A stretch of DNA of 64,000 bases from CAWAWP01 sp963841205. Lineage in GTDB: Bacteria > Chloroflexota > Ktedonobacteria > Ktedonobacterales > JADMIN01. The notes under the pieces were generated by a model. It was not told the DNA's origin, ran no database searches, and saw nothing but the letters and a program-made list of their open reading frames with translations. The DNA is taken from NCBI GenBank assembly GCA_963841205.1, contig CAWJCH010000010.1, positions 248,001 through 312,000 of the forward strand. The letters run 5' to 3'. How positions within the stretch are numbered: the stretch's first letter is position 1; every line of letters begins with the position of its first letter. The position numbers and the translations under genes were made by a program. Below are positions 27,250 to 35,405 of the stretch, piece after piece.

Positions 27250-27772
27250 GGTTCTTTCTCCTTGGAGGTGTTTGTTTGACATGCCAGCCGCCAACTGCGA
27301 CGTGGCCGAAGGCAAAAAGAAAGAGCAGCCAGCGACGTTCGCCAGGTGCCCATGAAGTGATGGTTACGTATCGGCGTTGTACGCGGCGCTCTCTTATTTC
27401 ATCGCGCTCTTTTCCCCACGGCAGCGGGTAGGCGCTGCATCGAGTCGATCACCGCATCCGCCTGGCCGAGCAGCCACGCTCGCAACAGGCGGCGGTGACA
27501 GCGGACGCGCTTGTCACCGGCGACGGTCGTCATGCGCCGTGAAGGAGTGGTACACGATGTGCAGGAGGAAAGGGCGCGGACGGAGGCGGACAGAGAACGA
27601 ACGAACGAGCGGACGTTCTCGGGGAATAGTGGACGTTGACGGACGTCGGTGGACATGGACGGACGGGACGCAACGAGTTCCTAACTCGCGGCCCCCCTTG
27701 TGCGACCATGCGTCCCTACTTTCCGCGGCCGAGCGGGATGCTCATGGCTGCAAATAATGGAAGGAAACCGCA
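27250..27772. other. Spacer with GGACG-rich repeat tract
   Basis: No gene I can support. Around 27610-27672 GGACG or a close variant recurs at 6-12 bp steps, an iteron-like tract. A minus-strand frame ending at 27399 contains RVRCHRRLLRAWL, reminiscent of the DUF488 C-terminal CHR motif, but it is short and broken, so I do not call it. Confidence 0.35.
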
Positions 27773-28355
27773 ATGACGCCGCTAGATTACCTCGCCGGGT
27801 CGCCGGTCGGGGATAGGATGGCCAACGCCGCACCTCGGCGGCGGCGGCCTTGGCTCAAGATCCTCATTCCCGTCGCCCTCATCGCAGTGCTTCTCCTCGC
27901 CGGCGGGACCTACACGGCGATCGAACCTCCCGCGGCAATGCGGCCTCTTCGGCGCGGCCCGCCACGGGCTCGTCTGCGAGGCGCCGCTCCCTGCGGGGGC
28001 CGTCTACCAAAACGACGCCAGCAAGGATGGCGTCCACGCCTGGAGCTTCATCGACTCGGCGACATCGTACGAGAGCCTCCACGAGTTCTTCGCGCGGCAA
28101 CTGCCCAACAACGGCTGGCGCTGCCTATTGGACAGTTCAAGCCTGTCTCAGCCCCTGGCGCCCGAAGGCCAGCACGTGGTCGCGATCGGCGGGTTCGCCG
28201 GGATCCAGTCGGGCCAGGTGCTGTCGGTCAGCTTCGCCTACGGCACGCTCACCGCCGCGTCGCCCCACACCAGCGGGGACGCGGTGGCATCGATGCGGAT
28301 TCTCTACGGCCTCAGCCCCGCCCCGAGCGCCCCGAGCGCCTCGTGCGCCAAGTGA
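27773..28355 (+). pseudogene. Membrane-anchored hypothetical protein (frameshifted)
   Basis: ATG 27773 with AAGGAAA upstream begins a frame with basic RRRRPWLK followed by one helix (ILIPVALIAVLLLAGGTYTA). After one shift near 27945 it continues GLVCEAPLPAGAVYQNDASK, AWSFIDSATSYESLHEFFA, NNGWRCLLDSSSLSQ and VVAIGGFAGIQSGQVLSVSF to TGA at 28353. About 190 residues: one anchor and an extracytoplasmic domain with two Cys. The pattern (sum over a short trajectory: anchor, domain, Cys pair) is like secreted hypothetical proteins of Chloroflexota. No function known. Confidence 0.45.
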
Positions 28356-28474
28356 CGGGCATGGCGCGCGGTCGCCTTCGCGGTGTCTTGATGACACGCA
28401 TACGAAGGGCTCCAGGCGCCATGCCACAACATAGCGGGTAGCACGGCCGCTACTCCCGATAGGGCCGCGACGTG

Positions 28475-29027
28475 TCAAGGGCTCTCCTCGAACGATACCT
28501 CGAAGTAGGAGCCCGTACTCATCGCGTCTGCCGCGCCCCGAATGCGCGCCAAGTGCTGCCGCATCTTCGGCCACGAGGTCGTCCGCAGGACCAGGATGGC
28601 CAGCCGACGGTCGGCGAGGTTCTGCTGATAGCGCAGGTTCTGGTCGGTCGTGATGACCACTCCCCATAGCTAAAGCTAGGGGATTCCTGGGCCGAGCACT
28701 GCCGTCCAGATGCCCTGGGGCGGTCTCACACGCTCGTTGGGACCATGGTTCTCGGCCCCGCTCCACAGGCGTAAATTCCCGCAGGCCCTGCGGTACACAA
28801 CAGGATACCACGTGAAAGGAGACGGCGCTTCCTCCCTGCAGCGAAAGCCGGGGGTATCCGCGCCGAAGATTTGAGATGAAGACGTCATATCCTGCTTGCT
28901 CAGCCGTCGCGAGCAACACCCCGTTGCTGAGCGTCGACCATCCGCGCTCGTACACCGTATCGACGACGTGTCCCGCGAGCTCGCGACGTAACGGCTGGGG
29001 CACTCCCTGGTCGAAGAGCATCCTCAT
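28475..29027 (-). pseudogene. DUF5615 (PIN-like) protein gene split by a 223-bp insertion
   Basis: Start ATG 29027 overlaps the DUF433 stop (ATGA). The frame reads MRMLFDQGVPQPLRRELAG, YERGWSTLSNG, ATAEQAGYDVFI, then is interrupted by 28653-28875. Deleting the insert joins DVFI to TTDQNLRYQQNLADRRLAIL exactly in frame and restores a 109-residue protein, normal for DUF5615. The two acidic positions of the PIN-like site (LFDQG and TTDQN) fall on opposite sides of the insertion, so the product is certainly inactive now. DUF433-DUF5615 pairs behave like toxin-antitoxin modules of the VapBC kind in databases; that role here is inference. Confidence 0.9.
28653..28875 (-). mobile_element. TnpB-less IS200/IS605 derivative B (223 bp)
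   Basis: Minus-strand counterpart of element A. It follows target TTCAT (complement at 28876-28880), has a degenerate left hairpin (28834-28854), the 19-bp block ACCGCAGGGCCTGCGGGAA (complement 28776-28794, identical to A), TnpB-tail-like coding remnants (GLREFTPVERG), and a 21-nt right hairpin (28662-28682) followed by GAGTGGTCAT. It joins the host sequence in phase on excision. Both elements sit after TTYAT within the codons for Asp-Val-Phe-Ile. Confidence 0.85.
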
Positions 29028-29257
29028 CCGGCGACGCGCTCCTGCAAGGAGTGGGCCTCGTAATCCAGCACGTCCTCGACTTGGTCGCGGGTGACCCCCG
29101 GGAACCATGCGAGGAATTCGTCGATGGTCGCCCCGTCGCGCAGGGTCTCGAAGAGGGCCGCCACGGGGACGCGCGTGCCGCGAAAGCGCCAGGCCCCGCT
29201 CAAGACGTCCGGTGAGCGCTCGACGGCCGTGAGCTGTTCTAGGGATTGCGCGTGCAT
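29024..29257 (-). CDS. DUF433 family antitoxin-like protein
   Basis: 77 residues with the DUF433 core: SPDVLSGAWRFRGTRVPVAAL, ETLRDGATIDEFLAWFPGV, QVEDVLDYE. This is a homeodomain-like DNA-binding fold typical of VapB45-like antitoxins. It is intact and upstream of, and translationally coupled to, the split DUF5615 gene, so the cell keeps an antitoxin-like partner without its mate. Confidence 0.85.
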   Translation of the reverse strand: MHAQSLEQLTAVERSPDVLSGAWRFRGTRVPVAALFETLRDGATIDEFLAWFPGVTRDQVEDVLDYEAHSLQERVAG

Positions 29258-29477
29258 GGCTCACTCTCCTTTCCGGAAGTGCCGCTCTCGGTCTGCATAG
29301 CTTCTGTTCGCGCACGTTCCACGTGAGGAGGTCTTCACCCTTAGCCGGGCAACAGGAGTCGCGGGGTCGCGTGCCCAGAGGTCGTTGACTTCCACCACGG
29401 TGCTCGCGGCCCCAGTCTATCACGCCTCAGGGACTGCACGCCGTACGGAGACCTTGCGTGCAGCACGGCAGTTGACC

Positions 29478-29496
29478 TGACCCCACTTTTGACCCC
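29478..29496 (+). other. Paired integrase arm-type sites, right end
   Basis: TGACCCC at 29478-29484 and 29490-29496, 12 bp apart, same orientation as the left pair (21901/21913). Confidence 0.55.
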
Positions 29497-29541
29497 CACG
29501 TGCGCGAACGACGGTGGATGCTGGTGGACAACCCAGCCGTC

Positions 29542-29781
29542 CTAAGCCTGATTATTGCGGGATTCGCGGACTTCCGCGAACGCCCGTGGACGCCCGCGCC
29601 AGAAGAAGGCGTTCACCAGCACCGTGAAGGCACCGCTCGCCACCGCCTGGCGCTCCTTCGGGGCGCCCTCGCTGAAGATGCGCTCGGGGTTGATCGAGAC
29701 GGCGACGAAGAGCAGGCCGATCAACGTGCCGCCCGCGCCAGCCGTGGCGAGGAAGAAGTTGGCGAATGTGGCAGGCACCAT
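29542..29781 (-). pseudogene. Displaced 5' fragment of the membrane protein gene (attR)
   Basis: Codons 1-56 (starting MVPATFANFFLATAG from the ATG at 29781) match the N-terminus of the 21138-21782 gene, then the frame diverges after VNAFF into island sequence. The upstream region also resembles that of the intact gene (TACCTCCGA before the start, CGAGTATAC about 70 bp upstream), as expected for the original promoter and 5' end stranded by integration. Confidence 0.8.
29622..29745. repeat. Right attachment repeat (124 bp identical to 21623-21746)
   Basis: Perfect copy of 21623-21746 in the same orientation. Recombination between the two would release about 8 kb and rebuild one gene. Confidence 0.8.
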
Positions 29782-29974
29782 GCGAAGAAGTACCTCCGAC
29801 AGCGAGTCCGCACCTATCCCCCTCACGAGGGCCCGCGGGGCGACCGCGAGTATACCGCGCCGGCCCAGCTCATCCCCCGCCTGTAGCCCTGGGGAGCCGT
29901 GGAGGCCACACTCGCGCCCGTGCTATATACTCGACCCCAGGTTGAGCATGTGTCACATGTGTCGAGCAGGCTAG

Positions 29975-31129
29975 GTGGGGCAGATGGCCGAAGACGTGGT
30001 GCAACCCGCCTCTGAGCGAGACCAGAGTGAACCCTCCGACGAGCGCATGGCCGAGGTGCGCGTTGCGCATCAGGATGAGGCCGCAATGCCCCATTTCGCG
30101 GCGTGTGAATCAACACGCTCGGCGACCACACCTGGATCTTCGCCACGCACCTCCATCCCATCCCCGCGCCAACTCCTCAGGCGGCGTGTGCTGCTCGGCG
30201 CCATCCTGGCACTGGAAGTCGCGCTGCTGGGCTATGCAGGCGCCTCCGTGATGGAGGCCCGGGCCTTGATGGCGCCCGATTCCGGTCCCCGCTCGATTAC
30301 CCAGACCCCTGCGGCCTGGGGCTTGCTCTACCAGACGGTGAGCTTCCCCAGCCGTCGCGATCACCTCCTCATCCGTGGCTGGCTGATGCCTGGTCTGCTG
30401 CCTGATGGAAAACAGACGGTGCAGCGGACCATCCTCGTGGTGCATGGGATTCCGGGCAATCGCGGCTCCTCGCTGGTGCTGAGCGTGAGTGCCGCGCTGG
30501 TGCAGCATGGCTTCGCTGTGCTGGCGCTCGATCTGCGCGGGAATGGCGAGTCGGCGCCCGCCCCGGGCTCTCTGGGCGAGTTTGAGCAGCGCGATATTTT
30601 GGGCGCGGTGGATTTCTTGCGGGCCGGCGCGCTACCCTTCCCCGTGCTGGGCCGACCTCGCGTGATCGGCGGGTGGGGCATGTCGCTGGGGGCCTCCACG
30701 CTGCTCCTAGCCGCAGCAGCGGAACCGGCGATTCGGGCGATTGTCTCTGATAGCGCCTTTGCTGATGCCGCCGCCCTGGTGCGTGCACGGTGGGAGCAGT
30801 CAGGACCGCCTTCCTGGTTGTTGCCGGGCGCCCTACTGGCGGGGCAGCTGCTCTATGGCGTCAACTATGACCAGGCACGCCCCGTGGCGGTGGTCGCCCA
30901 GATCGCGCCCCGCCCCATCTTGTTCATTCACGGCACCGCCGACAGCTCGGTGCCCATCGCCAATATGGACCAGCTGGTGGCCGCCGCGTCCCGGCCTCCC
31001 GACGCGCATGTCCAGGCGTGGAAAGTGCCGGGCGCCCAACATGTCGAGGCCTTCTCGCTCATGCCAGACGCCTATGTCCAGCGCATGGTAGCCTTCTACC
31101 AGGGCGCGCTTGGCGCCGATTCCCGATAG
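29975..31129 (+). CDS. Membrane-anchored alpha/beta hydrolase
   Basis: Up to 384 residues; the first 60 are low-complexity and the true start may be ATG 30086 or later. One transmembrane helix (about 75-93, VLLGAILALEVALLGYAG) precedes the hydrolase. The core shows the oxyanion region VVHGIPGNRGSS, nucleophile elbow GWGMSLGA, acid in FIHGTADSSVP and His in GAQHVEAF, a full catalytic triad of the BAAT/YqkD-like esterase branch. The catalytic domain is probably extracytoplasmic. Single gene beside the island. Confidence 0.75.
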   Translation: MGQMAEDVVQPASERDQSEPSDERMAEVRVAHQDEAAMPHFAACESTRSATTPGSSPRTSIPSPRQLLRRRVLLGAILALEVALLGYAGASVMEARALMAPDSGPRSITQTPAAWGLLYQTVSFPSRRDHLLIRGWLMPGLLPDGKQTVQRTILVVHGIPGNRGSSLVLSVSAALVQHGFAVLALDLRGNGESAPAPGSLGEFEQRDILGAVDFLRAGALPFPVLGRPRVIGGWGMSLGASTLLLAAAAEPAIRAIVSDSAFADAAALVRARWEQSGPPSWLLPGALLAGQLLYGVNYDQARPVAVVAQIAPRPILFIHGTADSSVPIANMDQLVAAASRPPDAHVQAWKVPGAQHVEAFSLMPDAYVQRMVAFYQGALGADSR

Positions 31130-31639
31130 TCTCCGGGTGGGCGGCATCTGCCTGCCGCGTGGCCGAACGCGCGCGCGGAGGCGCATCCAGCGCCAGAGGC
31201 CGAGCGGCCTGCACTGGCCGCTGCCGAAAACCCAGCGGTGACGCTCGAAATGACGGCCCATACCTGCGACAGGCAGCATGAGCGCGAAGCGGCGCGGCAC
31301 GACGGCGGCGCGACGATAGGGGTCGTCGTGCCACTAGCGAGAGGGAGGATCGTCGCGCATCGCCCGTCACCACCATTCCCTGCGCACATCTCCCACAGAC
31401 ATAGTGAGCAAGCAGTGATGGCATGACGCCGCGGCGAGCCGGGGAGAATCGCCAATGCCAAAGGGAGGCGCGCACCGACGGCGACAGGCATCCGCACATC
31501 CTTCCGGCCCCCTTTGACGCCACCCGGCTACCGCGAGTATACTTCAACCGTCAGAATGTGTAAGTGGGTCAGCCGAGCGATCGCTCCCGGCCCGCGCATG
31601 AATGACGTTTGTGCGTCTTCTCAGTCGGCCTCGTGTAAG
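31130..31639. other. Intergenic region, no gene seen
   Basis: About 510 bp; no frame with recognisable features. CGAGTATAC at about 31531-31539 is the same -10-like motif seen before several genes in the window, but no gene lies in the right place to use it. Confidence 0.5.
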
Positions 31640-31675
31640 GGTCCACTGCGCCCGGATGGCACGGTGGGCCTTTTT
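31640..31675 (+). terminator. Intrinsic terminator in the leader of the DEAD-box gene
   Basis: GGTCCAC (31640-31646) pairs with GTGGGCC (31664-31670) and is followed directly by TTTTT. It sits about 90 bp before the helicase start, inside its probable leader. Either it ends an upstream transcript or acts as an attenuator. Confidence 0.6.
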
Positions 31676-31764
31676 GTGTGACGCGTCTCCGATTCGTAGA
31701 TCAGACGAAGCAGCGGCGAGCGGATCCCCTTCGATGGGATGCTGCTCGTCCGGAAGGATGACGC

Positions 31765-33261
31765 GTGTCTACTCGCATGTTTACTCGTAATGGCCCGGCG
31801 CAGGCGCAACAGCGGCCCGCGCAACAGCCCCCCGCCCGCCCGCAGGCGCAGCCGCCCGCACGCCCGGCGGCACACCCAATCGCTACGACTCCCGCCCAAG
31901 ACGCCGAGTCGCGGCAGCCCGACTCCTCGCCCTTCGGCCTGCTCGGCGCCGAGCGGCGCACCGTGACGGCGCTGGCGAAGAAGGGCATCACCACCCCCAC
32001 GCTGATCCAGGAACGCGCGATCCCGCCTCTGCTGACAGGCCGCGATGTGATCGGCCAGTCGCGCACCGGCTCCGGCAAGACGATCGCCTTCGGCCTACCG
32101 CTGGTGCAGCGCATCGATCCCCGGCTGCCGCGCTTGCAGGCGCTGATCTTGGTGCCGACGCGCGAGCTTGCCAGCCAGGTCGCCGAGGTCCTCATGATGC
32201 TCGACGCCGGGCGCGGCCTGCGCATCGCCGAGTTGATCGGCGGGCGCTCACTCGGGCCGCAGCGCGACGCGTTGCTGGCGGGCGCGCAGATCGCCGTCGG
32301 CGCGCCGGGCCGCGTGCTGGACCACCTGCGCCAGGGCAACCTGGACCTCAGCGCGCTGCGCATCGCCGTCCTTGACGAGGCCGATCAGATGCTCGACGCC
32401 GGCTTCGCACCCGACGTGGAGCGCATCCTCTCCAAGACGCCGCCGACGCGACAGATGGCGCTCTTCACCGCGACGCTCCCCGATTGGACCGTCGAGATCT
32501 CGCGCAAGTACCTGCGCGAGCCGGTGCGCGTGGATGCCGGCGAGCCGATGACCCGCCCCACCGAGATGGTCGCGCAGGTGGTCTATGCGGTGCCGCAGGG
32601 GCTGCGCTTCGCGGCGCTGACGGCACTATTGGATCGCCGGCGCGGCGCGGAGGGCAACACGCTCGTCTTTGGCCGCACCAAGCACGGCGTCAAGAAACTC
32701 GCCAAGATGCTCGAAGCGCGCGGCTACCCCGTCGCCGCGCTGCAGGGTAACATGAGCCAGAATGCGCGCGACCGCGTCGTGGCGGACTTCCGCGCCGGTC
32801 GCGTGCCGGTGCTGCTGGCAACGAACGTGGCGGCGCGCGGCCTCGACGTGCTCTCCATCGAGCAGGTGATCAACTACGAACTGCCCGAATCCGCCGAGCT
32901 CTTCACCCACCGCATCGGGCGCACCGGGCGCATGGACCGCGAGGGCGAGGCGATCACGCTGCTGACGCCGGAAGACCTGCCCGTCTGGCAGAAGATGCAG
33001 CGCGACCTGGGCGTGCGCCTGACGCCGCGCCCCTGGCCACAGGATGCGATGCCGCTGCCCGACGCGCCGCCGCCCATGCCCGCGGAGCCGGCCTACGTAC
33101 GGCCACCGATGGGTCGTTCGTTCCAGCAGCGCGCGCCGCGCCCAGCGGCTCCCGCAAGCCCCAGCGGCGCGGGCTACGCGCCCCGCCCCGACGTCGGCGA
33201 TCGCAGCCCGCGCCCCAATCGCGGCTGGCGCGGCCCACGGCGCCAGGAGAGCGCGAGCTAG
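31765..33261 (+). CDS. DEAD-box RNA helicase
   Basis: 498 residues. Visible motifs are a Q motif region (TPTLIQERAIPPLLTG), I (SRTGSGKT), Ia (LVPTRELASQ), II DEAD (AVLDEADQML), III as TAT rather than SAT (LFTATLP), IV (TLVFGRTK), V (TNVAARGLDV) and VI (HRIGRTGRM). N- and C-terminal tails are Pro/Gln/Arg-rich and disordered, common for RNA-binding extensions. The GTG at 31765 is preferred, 6 nt after GGAAGGA; ATG 31777 is the alternative. Family members unwind structured RNA in ribosome assembly or decay and are often cold-induced, which fits the terminator in the leader. Confidence 0.92.
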   Translation: MSTRMFTRNGPAQAQQRPAQQPPARPQAQPPARPAAHPIATTPAQDAESRQPDSSPFGLLGAERRTVTALAKKGITTPTLIQERAIPPLLTGRDVIGQSRTGSGKTIAFGLPLVQRIDPRLPRLQALILVPTRELASQVAEVLMMLDAGRGLRIAELIGGRSLGPQRDALLAGAQIAVGAPGRVLDHLRQGNLDLSALRIAVLDEADQMLDAGFAPDVERILSKTPPTRQMALFTATLPDWTVEISRKYLREPVRVDAGEPMTRPTEMVAQVVYAVPQGLRFAALTALLDRRRGAEGNTLVFGRTKHGVKKLAKMLEARGYPVAALQGNMSQNARDRVVADFRAGRVPVLLATNVAARGLDVLSIEQVINYELPESAELFTHRIGRTGRMDREGEAITLLTPEDLPVWQKMQRDLGVRLTPRPWPQDAMPLPDAPPPMPAEPAYVRPPMGRSFQQRAPRPAAPASPSGAGYAPRPDVGDRSPRPNRGWRGPRRQESAS

Positions 33262-33285
33262 CGCAAAACCACGCCGCACCCATGC

Positions 33286-33337
33286 ATGGAAAAACAAGAG
33301 AGCGGGAGTGCCACACAGTTATATGGCTCCCGCTCTC
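33286..33337 (-). terminator. Terminator of the small membrane protein gene
   Basis: GAGAGCGGGAG (33298-33308) is fully complementary to CTCCCGCTCTC (33327-33337); read on the minus strand it is followed by TTGTTTTTCC. It lies between convergent genes. Confidence 0.8.
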
Positions 33338-33387
33338 TCTCCGCGTCTCATCGGGTCGGCACGCAGCCTTCCCCAAGCGCCGCGAGG

Positions 33388-33795
33388 CTACGCGCGCCCG
33401 AATGCCGCCTTGACCTCTGGCCGGAACAGATAGTAGATGATGACCGCGCTAAGCAAGATGTTGATGACTTCGCTGCCAGCCGAGTTGCCCTGCGTGATGA
33501 ACAGAATGTCGATCACAATTCCCAGGATTTGCAGGCCAACGCCGAGCGTCCACGCCCACTGTTTCAAGGTGAGGAAACCGATGCCCAGCACGACATCGCC
33601 GATGCTGAACACGAGGAAGACGATGCCGAGGAAAGTGTAGAAAGCGCCAGTCGTGGCGGTGCTGGTGGCGGCGCCGGTCGTCGCGACGACGGAGCCCGCG
33701 AAGATGATGGCAAGGCTGCCGAAGAAGCCGAGCACGCCACCAATGATTGCCAGGATGCCGAGGATCGTGATGCCGAGTGGTCGCTGTCGCTGCAT
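33388..33795 (-). CDS. Four-helix membrane protein
   Basis: 135 residues from ATG 33795 (GGAGGGG about 9 nt upstream) with four helices: 7-35, 52-74, 80-100 and 107-125. It begins RPLGITILGILAIIGGVLG, as in many small DUF-type membrane proteins, and ends YYLFRPEVKAAFG. A minus-strand TATACT near 33907-33912 may be its promoter. Function unknown. Confidence 0.65.
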   Translation of the reverse strand: MQRQRPLGITILGILAIIGGVLGFFGSLAIIFAGSVVATTGAATSTATTGAFYTFLGIVFLVFSIGDVVLGIGFLTLKQWAWTLGVGLQILGIVIDILFITQGNSAGSEVINILLSAVIIYYLFRPEVKAAFGRA

Positions 33796-33958
33796 GTCCG
33801 CGCTCCCCTCCAGCTGGTCGAGCGCCGCGAGCGTCGCGCCTAGCGGAATGAGTCCCGTGGCGACGCAGTGGCGCCCAAGCAACGCGCCCGTATTGGTCGC
33901 GTGAATCGAGTATACGGGCGATAGCGACCATGCACAAGAGGCGCGCGAAAACTCCACG

Positions 33959-35125
33959 CTATGCCGCGGCGGGTTGCTCGCGGCGGAAGCGACTGCCGTC
34001 GCCGTAGACCGCCAGCGCGAAGGCCACCGCGTGTCGCACGCAGTAGGCCAGCGGACCCGCCGGCAGCGTGCCCTGCCCGTAGGCGAAGGCGCCGACTGAC
34101 GCGGCCAGATCGCGCTCGATGGAGCTCTGCGCCGTGCGCACCTCGGCGCTGGCGTCTGGGTCCAGCCCACTCGGCGGCAGACCCAACTCGGCCAGTCGCA
34201 GCGTCACCGACGAGACCTTGCCCTCGTCCACGTCGGCGAAGTAGGTGTGCAGATCGTTGGTTAGCCGCACCACGTTGCCGCCTGCTAGGATTGCCGCCAG
34301 CGTGCGACCCCACGCGCGGCGTGGTTGCTCCTCGAAGCTCGCCGCCACCGCCGCCACCGCGGGCATCCCGATCGACACCGTCCCGTTCTGCAGGTACGCG
34401 CCGAACGACGGCAGCGCCTGATCTGCGCCGGCCCGCTGCGCGAACGCGATGCTCCACATGATCTCGTGCCGCATCGCCGCCGCGCACTCCGCGAGCTGCT
34501 CCGCCACGAGCGTGCGCCGCATCCGCCGACGGCGCAGTGCCCAGGGCAGCCGCGCCCACTCGCCGGCGAGATTGCGCAGCAGGGCGACCAGGGCGCGCCG
34601 CAGGATGCCCGCGTCTTCGACCATCCACGCCGGCAGTTGGCGTGAGCCGCTGACCGCTAAGCCCAGATCACTCAATGTCCCCGGCGTCAGCACGCGCGCC
34701 AGCGGATGGAACACGGCGCCGAGGGCGGTGTCTAGCGCGGCGCGAGCGTCGACGCCTTCCGACGCCAATCGCGCGACATCCTGGCGATCGAGGAAGTCGT
34801 CGAGCTGATAGATCCAGCAGATCGTCTTCGCGAGCGCCAGCGCCTGGCCCTGCGGCGTCTCAAAGTCGGTGCAGACCGTGCCGTAGCACGCGCTCTCCTC
34901 GAGGTGTTCGCGCGAGACGCCGTACTGCTCGACCCAGGCCGCCAGCTCCGCGTAGATCCGCTTGAAGCGTATCGCCTGCCGCTGCTGGCTCTCAGACTTC
35001 GCGCCAGGCTTCTTCGCCTCAACGAGCGCGCGCCAATCGAAGGCGCTCGACTCGCCCGCGTTCGACCCCTTCTCGCGTTCCAACACGGCGAGGATGCTCG
35101 TTGCCCGATCAGGTAGTGTCGGCAT
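33959..35125 (-). CDS. Class I terpene synthase
   Basis: 388 residues, all-helical. The Asp-rich motif LDDFLD (DDxxD, about residue 108) and the second metal-binding motif RLTNDLHTYFADVDEGK (NDxxSxxxE-like, about residue 295) are both present, so it should ionise a prenyl diphosphate with three Mg2+ ions. The gene lies 324 bp downstream of a class II diterpene cyclase on the same strand. In Herpetosiphon (also Chloroflexota) such a pair makes kolavelool from GGPP; by analogy this enzyme would act on the bicyclic diphosphate made by its neighbour. Product not predictable. Confidence 0.85.
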   Translation of the reverse strand: MPTLPDRATSILAVLEREKGSNAGESSAFDWRALVEAKKPGAKSESQQRQAIRFKRIYAELAAWVEQYGVSREHLEESACYGTVCTDFETPQGQALALAKTICWIYQLDDFLDRQDVARLASEGVDARAALDTALGAVFHPLARVLTPGTLSDLGLAVSGSRQLPAWMVEDAGILRRALVALLRNLAGEWARLPWALRRRRMRRTLVAEQLAECAAAMRHEIMWSIAFAQRAGADQALPSFGAYLQNGTVSIGMPAVAAVAASFEEQPRRAWGRTLAAILAGGNVVRLTNDLHTYFADVDEGKVSSVTLRLAELGLPPSGLDPDASAEVRTAQSSIERDLAASVGAFAYGQGTLPAGPLAYCVRHAVAFALAVYGDGSRFRREQPAAA

Positions 35126-35405
35126 GGGGACCCCCTCGGCGAGCTGCGCCGCCGCGACTCATGCGTATCGTTCCGTGGCCCGCGAAAATCCTGCGTAAAC
35201 GCCCTGCGAGACGGCTGAGGAATACGTGTGTGGCGTCGGCTCACTCCGGCGTAACGAACTACACGTCATAGGCGAGGATGGGCCAACGCACGCCGCGCCG
35301 CGCCTGAGGGGTTGGCCGCCCGTGCGTCGCCACGCCTCGTGCATGGGCATCTGGTCGTCCCATGGCGCGGCTCGCTCTACAGTCCTGTACGAGCCGGAGC
35401 ATCCA

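Larger units (their letters stand above)
21623..29745. mobile_element. Integrated element of about 8.1 kb (AICE/IME-like)
   Basis: Bounded by the 124-bp perfect direct repeat 21623-21746 / 29622-29745. Contents: tyrosine integrase, excisionase and Rep-like initiator in one minus-strand array, a hairpin cluster, ClbS/DinB-like and Cys-rich proteins, a polytopic membrane protein, a small conserved protein, and a DUF433-DUF5615 pair. Int-Xis-Rep with no type IV secretion or relaxase gene resembles actinobacterial AICEs or small mobilisable elements. Several genes carry frameshifts, so mobility at present is uncertain. Confidence 0.75.

Noticed and set aside
27399..27656. Possible DUF488 protein (CHRRLL motif)
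   Set aside because: One short motif in a broken frame without the N-terminal half of the domain.
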